DNA from: Phascolarctobacterium faecium DSM 14760
Lineage (GTDB): Bacteria; Bacillota; Negativicutes; Acidaminococcales; Acidaminococcaceae
DNA: 64,000 bases
Direction: 5' to 3'
Assembly: GCF_003269275.1 (NCBI RefSeq)
Contig: NZ_QLTS01000004.1
Coordinates: forward strand, 62,001 to 126,000
Part shown: positions 53,301-61,329 of the stretch, in pieces
Layout of the letters: each line of letters opens with the position of its first letter
How positions within the stretch are numbered: position 1 is the first letter of the stretch
The notes under the pieces: generated by a model
Databases searched by the model: none
What the model was told of the DNA's origin: nothing
What the model saw: the letters and a program-made list of their open reading frames with translations, nothing else
Translations under genes and position numbers: made by a program

Positions 53301-54578
53301 CATCAGGAAACAGACATACCTGCTTATATACCGCCGTCGTTTTCAAAAACAATGCGGAATACACACGTTATCCTGGCGCCGCAGCTTTCACCAGTGCATT
53401 TCCAGTTTATGGAAACTGCTCTGCGCCGTGCCGGATACAAGCTGGAGATCGCGCCGCTGCCGGATCGGGAAGCAGTAGCCTTAGGTCTGAAATATGTCAA
53501 TAATGATATTTGTTATCCGGCTATCCTGGTTATTGGGCAGATGCTGCGGGCGTTGACGTCAGGAAAATATGACCTGAATAAAACCAGTATCGCTCTGTTC
53601 CAATCGGGCGGCGCCTGCCGTGCGACCAACTATATCGCTCTGATGCGCCGCGCTTTGCGTGATGCAGGGCTTGGCAGTATACCTGTTTTTTCGCTGTATG
53701 GTGAAAAAAGCGATGGGTTTTCGCTGTCGTGGCATTTGCTGAAGGATATGGTCAAAGGCTTGCTGTATGGCGATTTACTGATGCAGCTGCTGCATCGCGT
53801 ACGTCCTTATGAGCAGGAAAAGGGCGCGGCCGATGCTTTGTATAAACTGATGTCACAGCTTTGCAAGGACAGCCTGGCAGGCTTGACTGGCTTATCATTT
53901 GAACAGACGATCAAACGGGTGACTGCTGCTTTTGATGTGCTGCCGCTGCGTGATAATGTGCGCAAGCCCAAGGTAGGCATCGTCGGCGAAATACTGGTCA
54001 AATATCATCCGGTTGCCAACAATAACATCGTCAGCTATCTTGAAGCTGAAGGCGCCGAAGTCATACTGCCGAATATGATGGACTTCTTCCTGTATGCGGC
54101 TTATGACGAACAGGTCAAACGCCGTCTGCTGGACGGAACGCTGGGCAATGTGATCAAGTCCAAATTATTTATGAAGTTTTTGGATTATTACCGCAAGCCG
54201 CTGAATATAGCGCTGCAAAAGAGTAAACGCTTCAGTGCCTATGAACCTTTATCGGCCTTGATCGCTTTGGCAGAAAAACATCTTTCTACCGGCAATATGG
54301 CCGGCGAAGGCTGGCTGCTGACTGCCGAGATGGCCAAGCTGCTGCGCAGCGGCATAGATAATATCGTCTGCCTGCAGCCGTTTGCCTGCCTGCCGAATCA
54401 TGTTACCGGCAAGGGCATGATCCGCGAGCTTCTGCGCACTGATCCTCAGGCGAATATCATTGCGCTTGATTGTGACGCGGATGCCAGCCAGGTCAATCAA
54501 ATGAACAGGATCAAACTGATGCTGGAAATAGCAAAAGAAAAGCTGCAGCAGGCAGAAGAAAAAGCCATAAACGCATAA
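50340..54578 (+). CDS. Giant 2-hydroxyacyl-CoA dehydratase activase-like protein (1412 residues)
   Basis: Family members use ATP to inject a low-potential electron into a dehydratase or reductase. Domain order: first BcrAD/BadFG ATPase (DIGSTTIKF at 11-19; VCAGGTGAF near 125), a second such domain (GIDSGSTTLK near 322; EACSAGCGSF near 443), a CxxC-type cluster RCGGCGNNC near 603, then two DUF2229-like halves (PSDSLCYPAKLVHG near 713; NNDICYPAILVIGQ near 1057) and a glutamate-rich end. In classical activases the cysteine in the CxGTG/GCGSF motif bridges a [4Fe-4S] cluster between subunits; the tandem copies may form this within one chain. No dehydratase subunits are adjacent. RBS AGGGGG. Confidence 0.9.
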   Translation: MQKMIYHLGVDIGSTTIKFVVLDEKERIIFKDYFRHLSDPSTAFLQEIQKILAIIDGREFSLILTGSAGFGFAERMGVPHVQEVIACRAALRSLLPEAETAVELGGEDAKITWLGSSPEQRMNGVCAGGTGAFIDHMASLLGTDATGLGSMAESCKRIYPIASRCGVFAKTDVQALINDGASKEDIAGSVLQAVVHQTIGNLSQGRPISGKVAFLGGPLHFLPQLRKQFIATLKLQADAALITEDADCFVAIGAALAGKDGEIFNEEKLLQALAKVNDAPLDAVAKLPPLFADEADYEKFCCRHAQHQVEREALAAYNGKCYLGIDSGSTTLKMALLSEDNKLLWSYYSGNNGNPVQIAAAALKDLYGKMPAGAVIGGAAVTGYGEEMMKVAFGADFGEVETVAHLRAAQFFAPQVSFLIDIGGQDIKCFFVKNGIPDRLMLNEACSAGCGSFIENFAQGLGLDAGEFAKLALTAKEPVDLGVRCTVFMNSKVKQAQKDGAAIGDIAAGLAISVVKNALYKVIRLRDAGELGDTIVVQGGTFHSDAILRAMEQLTGKEVIRPDIAGLMGAFGAALLAHDRCQEKSTLVDATTLSAFDYRSKSYRCGGCGNNCLVTAHYFPAGVFHTGNRCPRGAGLPMTNTSAPNMYAYKYHRVFDYEPLPVEAAKRGVIGIPRILNMYEDYPFWFTLFTRLGYRVELSGPSSKELYESAMASIPSDSLCYPAKLVHGHIHDLLVKGVKKIFYPCVPYNEKECQKANNCYNCPVVATYAESVYANMEELRAADVEFMHPFLPLYHDKRLAERLAEVFRQEGLKHKELEAAVQAARTEQLSYKQEIRDMGHKLLQKVLDGHGHAVVLAGRPYHADPEINHGLPEMIASFGLTVISEDAVADLPESLKGQLPVVVDQWSWHSRLYRAAEFVAAHKELELIQLSSFGCGLDAITSDVVKEILERHHRLYTLLKVDEINHISSARIRIRSLLAAMRERIDKHQETDIPAYIPPSFSKTMRNTHVILAPQLSPVHFQFMETALRRAGYKLEIAPLPDREAVALGLKYVNNDICYPAILVIGQMLRALTSGKYDLNKTSIALFQSGGACRATNYIALMRRALRDAGLGSIPVFSLYGEKSDGFSLSWHLLKDMVKGLLYGDLLMQLLHRVRPYEQEKGAADALYKLMSQLCKDSLAGLTGLSFEQTIKRVTAAFDVLPLRDNVRKPKVGIVGEILVKYHPVANNNIVSYLEAEGAEVILPNMMDFFLYAAYDEQVKRRLLDGTLGNVIKSKLFMKFLDYYRKPLNIALQKSKRFSAYEPLSALIALAEKHLSTGNMAGEGWLLTAEMAKLLRSGIDNIVCLQPFACLPNHVTGKGMIRELLRTDPQANIIALDCDADASQVNQMNRIKLMLEIAKEKLQQAEEKAINA

Positions 54579-54587
54579 AATACATAA

Positions 54588-54619
54588 AAAAGCCGTATGT
54601 CTTATGACATACGGCTTTT
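54588..54619. terminator. Bidirectional terminator between the activase gene and the oadA-like gene
   Basis: Perfect 14-base stem (54588-54601 with 54606-54619); A-rich and T-rich flanks allow function on both strands of this convergent pair. Confidence 0.85.
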
Positions 54620-54630
54620 GTGTATTCAGG

Positions 54631-55977
54631 TCAACGGTGTTTTTTGAAATAAGCTAAAGCAACATCAGGGAACAGGGCATAAGATAAAACATCGTCGATG
54701 TCGGCGTTGGGATAGCCGGCAGCAGCCAGTTTGGCCTTCAGGCTTTCCATTTGCGGCGCAATATCGTCAGCAGGGCGATGATCGATCTGCGGTTCGTCAC
54801 CGATAGCCAGTTTTTTGACTTCAGGATCGATCGGCGCAGGTGTGCGGCCATATTTTCCGCGTACAAGGTCTTTGACTTCATTCGGGATCATCTTGTAACG
54901 TCCTAAAGTGACGTTCAAAGCAGCCATAGAGCCTACGATCTGGCTGGTAGGTGTCACCAGCGGCGGATAACCAAGCTCGGCGCGTACACGCGGCATTTCT
55001 TCCAGTAATTCTGGATATTTATCGGCAGAACCCATTTCCTTCATCTGATTCAGCAGATTCGACAGCATACCGCCGGGGATCTGGAAGGTGAGTACCTTAG
55101 GATCGATGGGAATATTGTCGTTCAGGCCAAAATCTTTAACAAGCTGTGTTTTGACGCCGCGGAAATAATCGGCAGCCTTGTGCAGCTTGGTCAGTTCGAT
55201 ACCGGTATCACGTGGCTGGCCCTGCAGGGTAGCGACGATAGCCTCGGTAGAAGGCTGGCCGGTGCTCTGCGCGAACGGAGATAAAGCGGTATCGATCATA
55301 TCGACGCCGGCTTCGATAGCTTTTAAGTAAGTCATATCGCCCATACCGCTGGTAAAGTGGGTATGGATATCGATCGGCACGGTAAGCTGCGATTTGAGCG
55401 TACGTACCAGTTTTTCGGCATTATACGGCGACAGCAGTCCTGCCATATCCTTGATGCAGATCGAATCGGCGCCCATTTGCACCAGCTCCTGGGCAACCTT
55501 TAAAAAGTCTTCGTCCTTATGGTAGGGGCTGATAGTATAAACAAAAGCACCCTGTACGTGTGCGCCTGCTTCTTTAGCGGCACGCATCGAGCATTCCATA
55601 TTGCGGGTGTCGTTTAAAGCGTCAAAAATACGGATAATGGAAACGCCGTTATCGACAGAACGTTTAACGAATTCTTTTACAACATCATCAGCATAATGGC
55701 TGTAGCCCAGAATATTCTGACCACGCAGCAGCATCTGGATCGGTGTTTTGGGTAAATGTTTTTTTAAAGTACGCAGGCGTTCCCACGGATCTTCATCTAA
55801 AAAGCGCAGGCAGGCGTCAAAAGTAGCGCCGCCCCAGGCCTCCAGGGCATAATAGCCCATATCGTCAAGTTCCTCCAGAACAGGAACCATATCGGTAATA
55901 CGCATTCTGGTAGCCGCCAGAGACTGATGACCATCGCGCAGAACAGTTTCTACGATTTTAACAGGTGTGGTATTCAT
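54631..55977 (-). CDS. Oxaloacetate decarboxylase alpha / carboxyltransferase subunit without biotin domain
   Basis: Carboxyltransferase subunit that moves CO2 between an oxo acid and biotin. The 448-residue protein has the DRE-TIM barrel: TVLRDGHQSL near residue 11, MLLRGQNILGYSHYADD near 81 and ICIKDMAGLLSP near 172 (carbamylated lysine), and metal ligands in DIHTHFTSGMGDMTY near 197. The C-terminal biotinyl domain with its MKM motif is absent, so a separate biotin protein must supply it. OadA and the pyruvate-carboxylase B subunit cannot be told apart here. RBS AAGGAGG on the minus strand. No partner oad genes are adjacent. Confidence 0.87.
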   Translation of the reverse strand: MNTTPVKIVETVLRDGHQSLAATRMRITDMVPVLEELDDMGYYALEAWGGATFDACLRFLDEDPWERLRTLKKHLPKTPIQMLLRGQNILGYSHYADDVVKEFVKRSVDNGVSIIRIFDALNDTRNMECSMRAAKEAGAHVQGAFVYTISPYHKDEDFLKVAQELVQMGADSICIKDMAGLLSPYNAEKLVRTLKSQLTVPIDIHTHFTSGMGDMTYLKAIEAGVDMIDTALSPFAQSTGQPSTEAIVATLQGQPRDTGIELTKLHKAADYFRGVKTQLVKDFGLNDNIPIDPKVLTFQIPGGMLSNLLNQMKEMGSADKYPELLEEMPRVRAELGYPPLVTPTSQIVGSMAALNVTLGRYKMIPNEVKDLVRGKYGRTPAPIDPEVKKLAIGDEPQIDHRPADDIAPQMESLKAKLAAAGYPNADIDDVLSYALFPDVALAYFKKHR

Positions 55978-56345
55978 AACAAACCTCCTTGTAATAACTA
56001 ATATCCTTACTGTTATTTTAGCACAGTGCAGTCGAAATTAAAAGATACAAAATACTGCATACACAGGAAAAGTTATTAATTAGAAGGCTTTTTAAATATT
56101 TATAATAACAAACATCATAAAATATAATTTGACCTTATAAAAGCACCAAAAAAATTTTTCCGGCAGGTATCTGCATTCGGATTTTATGCACGCAAGAACA
56201 GTAAAGTGCTTCTAAAAGTAACATTTGCCGCAGCTTTAAAGCTATTGATAAAGACTGTTTCGGGTGTGTTGAATCGAACTGACATATAATATATAATATA
56301 TTATTATTGCAATGAATATAAATTTGAAAGTCTAGGGATAGAATT
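55978..56345. other. Divergent intergenic region between the oadA-like and ibrA-like genes
   Basis: No gene is supported. It contains the plus-strand promoter TTGAAT (56269-56274), 17-base spacer, TATAAT (56292-56297) for the IbrA-like gene. The region is AT-rich, and several alternative TATAAT boxes overlap around 56285-56305. Confidence 0.5.
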
Positions 56346-57671
56346 ATGATGAAAAGGGAATATTTAAACGAAAATGTATATGAAGCGCTGCAGCGTCGGT
56401 TAAAGTTCCTGTTTGAGGAATTTGATAATATCTTTGTATCATTTTCCGGCGGTAAAGACAGTGGTCTGCTGCTCAATCTGGTGCTTGATTTTCAAAAGGC
56501 ACATTATCCGGATAAACGCATCGGCGTTTTTCATCAGGATTTTGAAGCGCAGTACAGCGCTACCACAGAATACGTTGAGAGGACCTTTACACGGATCGAA
56601 AAAGATGTGGAGCCGTATTGGGTCTGCCTGCCGATGGCGACAAGGACGGCACTCAGCAGCTACGAAATGTACTGGTATCCCTGGGACAACACCAAAGAAG
56701 ATGCCTGGGTCAGGCCGATGCCTCAGCACGAATATGTGATCAACATCAAAAATAACCCGATGACGACCTATCGTTACCGTATGCATCAGGAAGACCTGGC
56801 CAAACAATTCGGCAGGTGGTACCGTATCGCGCATGGCGACAAAAAAACAGTATGCCTGCTGGGGATTCGCGCTGATGAATCGCTGCAGCGTTACAGCGGT
56901 TTTTTGAACCGGAAATACGGTTACAAAGAAACCTGCTGGATCAGCAACCAGTTCAAAAATGTCTGGGTGGCTTCGCCCATATACGACTGGAGCACCAGCG
57001 ATGTCTGGCACGCCAATTATACGTTTCAATATGATTATAACCGTCTGTACGACCTTTATTATATGGCAGGGCTTAAACCCGACCAAATGCGTGTCGCTTC
57101 ACCCTTTAACGATTATGCCAAAGACAGCCTCAATCTGTATCGGGTCATCGATCCGCAGATCTGGGTCAAGCTTATCGGCCGTGTACGGGGCGCTAATTTC
57201 GGTGCTATTTATGGCAGAACGAAAGCCATGGGTTATAAAAATATCACACTGCCGGCAGGGCATACCTGGGAATCATATACCCGCTTTTTACTGGCAACAC
57301 TGCCGGCAAGGCTCAGGCAGAGCTATATCAAAAAATTCAAAACCTCGATTGAATTCTGGCATACGGTGGGCGGCGGACTGGAAGAAGAAACTATCCGCGA
57401 GCTGGAGGAACACGGCTATAATATCCGGCGCAACGGCGTTTCCAATTACACCGTCATGAAAAACTCCCGCATTGTTTTTATCGGCAAAATACCTGACCAT
57501 ACCGACGATATCAAATCTACCAAAGATATCCCCAGCTGGAAGCGGATGTGCTTCTGCATCCTGAAAAACGACCACCTGTGCCGCTTTATGGGCTTTGGGC
57601 TGACACGTCAGCAGCAGAAGCTGGTAGATGTTCTGAAGAAAAAATACAGTAAGGTTTGTGATGAAAAATGA
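56346..57671 (+). CDS. IbrA-like PAPS-reductase-family protein (DUF3440)
   Basis: A PP-loop ATP pyrophosphatase fold: SFSGGKDSG at residues 32-40, with YWVCLPM near 96 and IRADESLQRYSG near 180 typical of the phosphoadenosine phosphosulfate reductase superfamily. The 441-residue length and C-terminal half match the DUF3440/IbrA group rather than metabolic CysH, and no CysH C-terminal cysteine motif is seen. IbrA with IbrB activates immunoglobulin-binding eib genes in E. coli; related pairs are found in phages and islands. The pairing with a ParB-like gene overlapping by four bases supports the assignment. The biochemical reaction is unknown. Confidence 0.8.
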   Translation: MMKREYLNENVYEALQRRLKFLFEEFDNIFVSFSGGKDSGLLLNLVLDFQKAHYPDKRIGVFHQDFEAQYSATTEYVERTFTRIEKDVEPYWVCLPMATRTALSSYEMYWYPWDNTKEDAWVRPMPQHEYVINIKNNPMTTYRYRMHQEDLAKQFGRWYRIAHGDKKTVCLLGIRADESLQRYSGFLNRKYGYKETCWISNQFKNVWVASPIYDWSTSDVWHANYTFQYDYNRLYDLYYMAGLKPDQMRVASPFNDYAKDSLNLYRVIDPQIWVKLIGRVRGANFGAIYGRTKAMGYKNITLPAGHTWESYTRFLLATLPARLRQSYIKKFKTSIEFWHTVGGGLEEETIRELEEHGYNIRRNGVSNYTVMKNSRIVFIGKIPDHTDDIKSTKDIPSWKRMCFCILKNDHLCRFMGFGLTRQQQKLVDVLKKKYSKVCDEK

Positions 57672-58219
57672 AATTCAGCAGTCCTGTTTACAACATAATT
57701 TCCGTACCAATCGAAAAAATCGAGCCTAATACCTACAACCCCAACTCTGTGGCGCCGCCGGAGCTGAAGCTGCTGTATGACAGCATCAAGGAAGACGGTT
57801 ACACTATGCCCATCGTCTGTTATTATGACAGCGAAAAAGATCTGTATATAATCGTCGACGGTTTTCACCGTTACCGCATTATGCTGGACTATCAGGATAT
57901 TTACGAACGGGAAGGCGGCAAACTGCCGGTATCGGTCATCGATAAGCCCATCGACTGCCGGATGGCAAGCACGATCAGGCATAACCGGGCCAGAGGCTCG
58001 CACGATGTCGACCTGATGAGCAACATCATCAGCGAGCTGCATGAGCTGGGGCGTTCGGATGCCTGGATCTCCAGGCATCTGGGTATGGATAAGGATGAAA
58101 TACTGCGGTTGAAGCAGATTACCGGACTGACAGCACTCTTTAAAGAAGTAGAGTTCGGCAGAGCCTGGAAAGCGATTGAAAATGACTTGCAGGACGAGTG
58201 GGAAGAAGTTGAGAAATAA
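57668..58219 (+). CDS. IbrB-like ParB/sulfiredoxin-fold protein
   Basis: The 183-residue protein has an N-terminal ParB/sulfiredoxin-like domain: SVPIEKIEPNTYNPN near residue 13, PIVCYYDSEKDLYIIVDGFHRYRIM near residue 44 (the GxHR-type nucleotide motif), then a helix-turn-helix-like segment (SDAWISRHLGMDKDEILRLKQITGL, ~119-143). Members of this group partner with PAPS-reductase-like proteins (IbrA/IbrB); some ParB-fold proteins hydrolyse ATP, CTP or DNA. It overlaps the IbrA-like gene by four bases and is followed by a terminator, so the two form a unit. Confidence 0.8.
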   Translation: MKFSSPVYNIISVPIEKIEPNTYNPNSVAPPELKLLYDSIKEDGYTMPIVCYYDSEKDLYIIVDGFHRYRIMLDYQDIYEREGGKLPVSVIDKPIDCRMASTIRHNRARGSHDVDLMSNIISELHELGRSDAWISRHLGMDKDEILRLKQITGLTALFKEVEFGRAWKAIENDLQDEWEEVEK

Positions 58220-58250
58220 GTAGCAGCATGGTGTTTCAATATTTAACGAA

Positions 58251-58282
58251 AAACAGACATTCAGAATGAATGTCTGTTTTTT
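58251..58282 (+). terminator. Terminator of the IbrAB-like unit
   Basis: Perfect 13-base stem (58251-58263 with 58267-58279), loop GAA, followed by T residues. Confidence 0.85.
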
Positions 58283-58361
58283 TATGCATGGATTTATAAC
58301 GTTGTCTAAAAATATACTTACTATGAAACAGAGCGAGAACGGGCAGCAGGAAGTAAGACGC

Positions 58362-58790
58362 TCAAAGCGTTCCGTCTAAAATTTTCTGCGCTAACAGCTG
58401 ACGTTCCGATTCGCAAATATCGACCTTACCTGTTTCGATCGCTTTTTTATAAAAATCGCATTTGTAATTTATTGTTGCAAGTATTTTCTGCATTTGTGCT
58501 ATTTGTTCTTCTACGATAGCTTTGCGCTCTAAAAATAATTCATAACGCTGCGGTACCGTCGGCATACCTTCGATACACCATTCTATATATTGTTTTATTT
58601 CCTTCAAAGGCATACCGGTAGATTTTAAACATTCGATGGTATTAAGAAAAATCAAATCGCGATGGGTAAAGATGCGCTGGCCGTTCGGTTTGCGCTGTAC
58701 GAAGGGAAGCAGTCCTTCATTATCATAATAACGCAGGGTATGGATAGAAACATTCATTATTTTGGATAATTCGCCGATAGTATAATTCAT
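58362..58790 (-). CDS. MerR-family transcriptional regulator
   Basis: The 142-residue protein starts with the MerR winged helix (YTIGELSKIMNVSIHTLRYYDNEGLLPF, residues 3-30), continues with KPNGQRIFTHRDL, and has a dimerising coiled-coil near residues 85-115. Cysteines near 54, 72, 110 and 125 could be sensors, but it does not carry the metal-binding pattern of MerR/CueR/ZntR; it resembles the AdhR/NmlR group of stress or small-molecule regulators. It is divergent from the exported-enzyme operon at 58975 and probably controls it through the palindromic promoter between them. RBS GGAGG on the minus strand. Confidence 0.88.
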   Translation of the reverse strand: MNYTIGELSKIMNVSIHTLRYYDNEGLLPFVQRKPNGQRIFTHRDLIFLNTIECLKSTGMPLKEIKQYIEWCIEGMPTVPQRYELFLERKAIVEEQIAQMQKILATINYKCDFYKKAIETGKVDICESERQLLAQKILDGTL

Positions 58791-58871
58791 GATTTACCTC
58801 CTTAAAAGAGCCGTGATAAAGCAAACAAGCCAACAGAGTTTTATTTTACAAATAGTTCACAAACAACACCC

Positions 58872-58902
58872 TTGACCTCGAGCTAGCTCGAGGATTTATG
58901 CT
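58872..58902 (+). promoter_or_regulatory. MerR-type promoter with 19-base spacer and 18-base palindrome
   Basis: TTGACC (58872-58877) and TATGCT (58897-58902) are separated by 19 bases, longer than normal. The spacer region contains a perfect palindrome, CCTCGAGCTAGCTCGAGG (58876-58893). This is the classic architecture activated by MerR proteins, which untwist the DNA. It would drive the operon 58975-63253. Confidence 0.85.
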
Positions 58903-58974
58903 GATTATAACAAATGAAAACAAAAAAGTAAATTGCTTTATCAGGTTTAGACAAAAATAAAAAGAGGTGAAGAA

Positions 58975-59457
58975 ATGTTAAAAAGCAAAACTAAAAAAAT
59001 CATGGCAGCGGCTGCCGGGATGCTGCTGCTGTGCAGTGTCGCCGCTGCGGAAACCGCCGGGCTGCAGACAGTTACGAAAGCCGGCAGTAATGCGACGGTG
59101 CAGGCGAACCCTAAAAATTTTACAGGCACAGCCTGGGCCACCAGTCTGTTCAGTGCCCACAGCCCTTCGAAAACTTACGCTGCAGTAGCAAGCTTTACCC
59201 CCGGAGCAAGAACTAACTGGCATATCCATTCTACAGGTCAGTCGCTGATCGTCACAGAAGGTTTTGGATATACGCAGGAATGGGGCAGGGAAATAGTTGC
59301 CCTGTACCCGGGCGATGTTGTCTGGTGTCCGCCGGGCGTCAAGCATTGGCACGGAGCTTCTTCCAATACATCGATGTCGCATATTGCGGTATCTGAAGTC
59401 AGTGACGAAGGCGTTACCTGGCTGGAAACGGTAACTGACAGGCAGTATCCTAAATAA
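58975..59457 (+). CDS. Exported cupin-domain protein
   Basis: The 160-residue product has a signal peptide (to about AAAE, residues 1-24) and a single cupin barrel. Cupin motif 1 is [23 protein letters not shown] (metal ligands His/His/Gln-type/His-like, near residues 82-104) and motif 2 is [17 protein letters not shown] near 112. Close relatives are found beside carboxymuconolactone decarboxylase-like genes, as here. Probably metal-dependent, in the periplasm; the substrate is unknown. RBS GAGGTG at ATG 58975. First gene of the MerR-controlled operon. Confidence 0.82.
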   Translation: MLKSKTKKIMAAAAGMLLLCSVAAAETAGLQTVTKAGSNATVQANPKNFTGTAWATSLFSAHSPSKTYAAVASFTPGARTNWHIHSTGQSLIVTEGFGYTQEWGREIVALYPGDVVWCPPGVKHWHGASSNTSMSHIAVSEVSDEGVTWLETVTDRQYPK

Positions 59458-59471
59458 AATGAGGTGAGGAA

Positions 59472-60182
59472 ATGTTAAAAAAAAGTTTATTATTATTGAC
59501 TTTGGCAGTGTGTATGGCAGGTTTTAACGGCAATAGTGAAGCAGCTGCTGCAAAAGCGCTGACTGCTAAGCAGGCCAGTATCGTTACTGTAGCTGCCTTT
59601 ACCGCCCAGGGCGACCTGCCTAATCTAAAAACGGCGCTCAACGAGGCTCTGGACAATGGAATGACTGTCAATGAAGTGAAAGAGGTTTTAGTACAAATGT
59701 ATGCCTATTGCGGTTTTCCGCGCAGTTTGAACGGCATCAATACTTTGATCGCTGTTTTAGATGAACGTAAGGCTGCCGGTATCGTCGATGAAATCGGCCG
59801 TGACGCAACACCGGTAGATCCTAAACGTGACCGCTATGCTATTGGTGAAAAAACTCAAACCGAATTGGTAGGCCGCCCCGTGGCAGGCAGAACCTATGAT
59901 TTTGCTCCGGTGATCGGCGTCTTTCTGAAAGAACATCTATTTGGCGATATTTTTGAACGTGATATTTTGAACCGCCAGGAAAGAGAACTGGCAACAGTCG
60001 GCGCGCTGGCAGGCATCGGTAATGTCAATGCCCAGCTGACTTCGCATATGCGCGTCAGTATGAATACTGGCATAAGCGCAGAGCAGCTGCAGGAAACAGT
60101 AAGGCTGCTGGATAAAAAAGCGGGCCCTGCAACAGGCAGCAATGCACAGCGGGTTTTGGACAGTTTATTACTGCAAAAATAA
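59472..60182 (+). CDS. Exported carboxymuconolactone decarboxylase-like (AhpD-fold) protein, two CMD units
   Basis: The 236-residue protein starts with a signal peptide (residues 1-24, ending EAA). The mature part has two helical CMD/AhpD units: residues ~30-105 ([20 protein letters not shown] with Cys80) and ~150-236 ([24 protein letters not shown]). Only one cysteine is in the first unit, so the CxxC of peroxidase-type AhpD is missing. The enzyme may act on a lactone or a hydroperoxide; this is inferred. It lies 14 bases after the cupin gene, with a similar GAGGTGAGG RBS. Confidence 0.8.
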   Translation: MLKKSLLLLTLAVCMAGFNGNSEAAAAKALTAKQASIVTVAAFTAQGDLPNLKTALNEALDNGMTVNEVKEVLVQMYAYCGFPRSLNGINTLIAVLDERKAAGIVDEIGRDATPVDPKRDRYAIGEKTQTELVGRPVAGRTYDFAPVIGVFLKEHLFGDIFERDILNRQERELATVGALAGIGNVNAQLTSHMRVSMNTGISAEQLQETVRLLDKKAGPATGSNAQRVLDSLLLQK

Positions 60183-60203
60183 AGAAAGAAGGAACAGGTT
60201 ATT

Positions 60204-61268
60204 ATGAAATTTACTAAAAAATTACTATTATCTGGTTTGGTGTTAGCGCTAGGCATTGGCTTCAGCGGGGCAGCTTCTGCAGAAGAAAGCAATAAATACG
60301 GTTTGGTCTATCAGGGCGCGATAACTAAAAACGTGGCCGGACAGGTAAATATTCATCCGGTAAAGTATAAGCTGCACGGCTTAAAAATTGCCGCTAATGT
60401 GTACACTCCGGCAGATTACAGCAGCGATAAAAAATATGCCGCGATAGTAGTAGCGCATCCCAATGGCGGGGTAAAAGAACAGGTAGCGGGGCTTTATGCT
60501 CAGCGTTTAGCCGAGCTCGGTTACGTTACGATCACTGCCGATGCTGCCTATCAGGGAGCAAGTGGCGGCACGCCCCGTAATATAGATAAACCCTATTTTC
60601 GGACAGAGGATATTCATGGTATGGCAGATTTTATCTCCGCATATGCCGGGGTAGATAAAGACCGTCTGGGAGTTTTAGGCATCTGCGGCGGAGGCGGTTA
60701 TACTTTGAATGCAGCCAAATCAGACAAACGCTTTAAAGCAGTTGCGACCTTAAGTATGTTCAATTCCGGACAGGTAAGAAGGAACGGCTATATGAACAGC
60801 CAGCTGGATACAGTTCAGGAACGTCTGCAGCTGGCTTCTGACGCGCGGGCAGAAGAAATCGCCACCGGTAAAATTGCTTATTCAGGCACAGTTGATTTTG
60901 ACGCGCTGACGGAAGAAAGCATCAATAAAATAACTAATGACCTTTATCGTGAAGGGATGATGTATTATGGCAAAACTCACAGACATCCCAATTCTACCTT
61001 TGCTTATACAACCAGCAGTTTAATGGAACTGATGTCGTGGGATGCGGCCGATAATATCGAGCTGATTGACCAGCCGCTGCTGATGATGGCCGGCAGCAAA
61101 GCAGATTCGCTGTATATGTCGCAGGAAGCCTTCCAGAAAGCAACCGGCACCCAGGACAAAGAACTGTTTTTAGTAGACGGAGCGACCCATATCCAAACTT
61201 ATTATCAGCCGCAGTATGTAAATCAGTTTGTTGCCAAATTACAGGATTTTTACGGCGCACATCTGTAA
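60204..61268 (+). CDS. Exported alpha/beta hydrolase, dienelactone-hydrolase-like, with cysteine nucleophile
   Basis: The 354-residue protein has a signal peptide (to ASA, residue 26). Alpha/beta-hydrolase features: AIVVAHPNGGVKE near residue 80 (oxyanion strand), nucleophile elbow LGICGGGGY with Cys161 instead of serine, as in dienelactone hydrolase, an aspartate in MAGSKADSLY near 292, and a histidine in DGATHIQTYYQ near 335. It resembles YcjY-type proteins. The substrate is unknown. It is third in the operon, 21 bases after the CMD gene. Confidence 0.82.
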   Translation: MKFTKKLLLSGLVLALGIGFSGAASAEESNKYGLVYQGAITKNVAGQVNIHPVKYKLHGLKIAANVYTPADYSSDKKYAAIVVAHPNGGVKEQVAGLYAQRLAELGYVTITADAAYQGASGGTPRNIDKPYFRTEDIHGMADFISAYAGVDKDRLGVLGICGGGGYTLNAAKSDKRFKAVATLSMFNSGQVRRNGYMNSQLDTVQERLQLASDARAEEIATGKIAYSGTVDFDALTEESINKITNDLYREGMMYYGKTHRHPNSTFAYTTSSLMELMSWDAADNIELIDQPLLMMAGSKADSLYMSQEAFQKATGTQDKELFLVDGATHIQTYYQPQYVNQFVAKLQDFYGAHL

Positions 61269-61329
61269 CCAGCAGCATTCAGCAGTAAAATAAATTGTAT
61301 CAGCATGTTGAAGAAAGGAGTTTTTGTAT

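Noticed and set aside
56439-57086. 215-residue minus-strand open frame within the IbrA-like gene
   Set aside because: Shadow frame; the plus-strand frame carries the PP-loop and superfamily motifs.
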